A stretch of 64,000 nt of DNA from assembly GCA_002898275.1 (NCBI GenBank), contig BEIQ01000001.1, positions 861,899 through 925,898 of the forward strand. Reading direction: 5' to 3'. The position numbers were made by a program, and so were the translations under genes. This DNA comes from a bacterium HR40 (GTDB lineage: Bacteria > Pseudomonadota > Alphaproteobacteria > Geminicoccales > Geminicoccaceae). Below the pieces are notes generated by a model. That model did not search any database. It worked only from the letters and a program-made list of their open reading frames with translations, and was not told the DNA's origin. Every line of letters starts with the position of its first letter. Within the stretch, counting starts at the first letter, position 1. Shown here one piece after another: positions 63,599 to 64,000 of the stretch.

Positions 63599-64000
63599 TC
63601 AGCCACGATGTCGGCGCTCGTATTCGGCGAGCGCCCGTGGCATCAGTCGCTGCAGCCGAGCGATGCGGGAGCCGTAAGACGGATGGGTCGAGAGGAACTC
63701 GATCGACGGACCCGAGCCGAACGCGGCGAAGTTCTCCCAGAGTCGGAGCGCCTCGCGCGGATCGTAGCCGGCCCGTGCCATGTAGAGGAGCCCGATTTCG
63801 TCCGCCTCCGCCTCCTGCTCGCGCGAGAAGGGCAGCGAAATCAGAAGGGTCGCGGCGACACCGGCGCCCGCCGCTACGCGTTCGTCACCCACCGCCGCGC
63901 CGAGCCCGGCGACACCGAGCGACAGCAACATCTCCCGCGACATCCGCTCCACCCCGTGGCGGGCGACGGCATGCGCGATCTCGTGGGCGAGCACCGCTGC
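63599..64000 (-). CDS. M48-family zinc metalloprotease (N-terminal part outside window)
   Basis: The frame is open to the right edge; 133 residues are visible. Zinc motif HEIAH in AAVLAHEIAHAVARHGVERM and the third ligand Glu in REQEAEADEIGLLYMARAG are conserved. Then DPREALRLWENFAA and STHPSYGSRIARLQRLMPRA, the Loi/Bep-type C-terminal block. These proteases (BepA/LoiP-like) act in envelope quality control. Missing 5' end is expected to hold a signal sequence. Confidence 0.9.
   Translation of the reverse strand, partial: AAVLAHEIAHAVARHGVERMSREMLLSLGVAGLGAAVGDERVAAGAGVAATLLISLPFSREQEAEADEIGLLYMARAGYDPREALRLWENFAAFGSGPSIEFLSTHPSYGSRIARLQRLMPRALAEYERRHRG

Overview
This window is high-GC chromosomal DNA whose gene content points to an alphaproteobacterium, most likely a Rhodospirillales-like lineage. 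The evidence is the short prolyl-tRNA synthetase without the editing insertion, a plant/alphaproteobacterial-type glutamate-cysteine ligase, homologues of the mitochondrial complex I proteins NDUFA9 and NDUFAF6, and the UppP/NDUFA9 neighbourhood. Genes are tightly packed with many 1-14 bp start/stop overlaps. I see no IS element, prophage, CRISPR array, rRNA or compositionally foreign island. Both ends cut genes: a PotA-like ABC ATPase on the left and an M48 protease on the right.

Layout. 1-8.8 kb: partial polyamine-type ABC ATPase, a CAT-anticodon tRNA (Ile2 type) with its promoter, then a small XRE regulator directly coupled to a six-subunit hydrogenase-4-like operon (hyfB-C-E-F-G-I). Its large subunit lacks both nickel-binding CxxC motifs, so it is best read as an energy-converting-hydrogenase-related (Ehr) ion-pumping complex and not a hydrogenase. 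8.8-14.1 kb (minus strand apart from the tRNA): choline-sulfatase, an SDR dehydrogenase, tRNA-Met(CAT), gshA and a GhrA-like hydroxyacid reductase. 14.3-18.9 kb: a complete branched-chain-amino-acid-type ABC importer (substrate-binding protein, LivHMGF). 18.9-24.8 kb: ruvX, a stand-alone PrimPol-like protein coupled to a hydantoinase, then yggT, yggU, folD, dapB and a DUF4332 protein. 24.8-33 kb: DUF2244 protein, nth, a second formylglycine-type sulfatase/phosphonate hydrolase, a DUF900 hydrolase with a clear promoter, a GFA protein, and an acyl-CoA ligase coupled to a ThDP enzyme that resembles a 2-hydroxyacyl-CoA lyase pair. 33-41 kb: cobQ and cobD (B12), an NDUFAF6-like protein, ilvD, YihY, fabI, aroC. 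41-49.7 kb (minus strand): a DUF1931 histone-fold protein, a Gfo/Idh/MocA oxidoreductase, a CDF metal exporter, a fused cytidine deaminase/purine nucleoside phosphorylase, yjbQ, an ABC-F ATPase, a UDP-glucuronate epimerase-like enzyme and a cyclophilin. 49.7-64 kb: a lipoprotein-like hydrolase, a TIGR03032 protein, uppP, the proS-lolC-lolD-VOC-NDUFA9 cluster, a nucleotide-sugar dehydrogenase, an XRE/PAS regulator divergent from a GGDEF-EAL protein, and a coupled cupin/L,D-transpeptidase pair.

How the genes fit together: most of the window is housekeeping metabolism (amino acids, folate, cobalamin, fatty acids, glutathione, purine/pyrimidine salvage) and cell-envelope work (UppP, LolCD, LdtA-like, nucleotide sugars). 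The least explained parts are the nickel-free Hyf-like complex with its own regulator, the stand-alone PrimPol beside ruvX, the Cdd-PNP fusion, the pseudo-dimeric histone-fold protein and the acyl-CoA ligase/ThDP lyase pair. All functions were read from sequence alone without any search, so family names rest on motifs and remembered family features.
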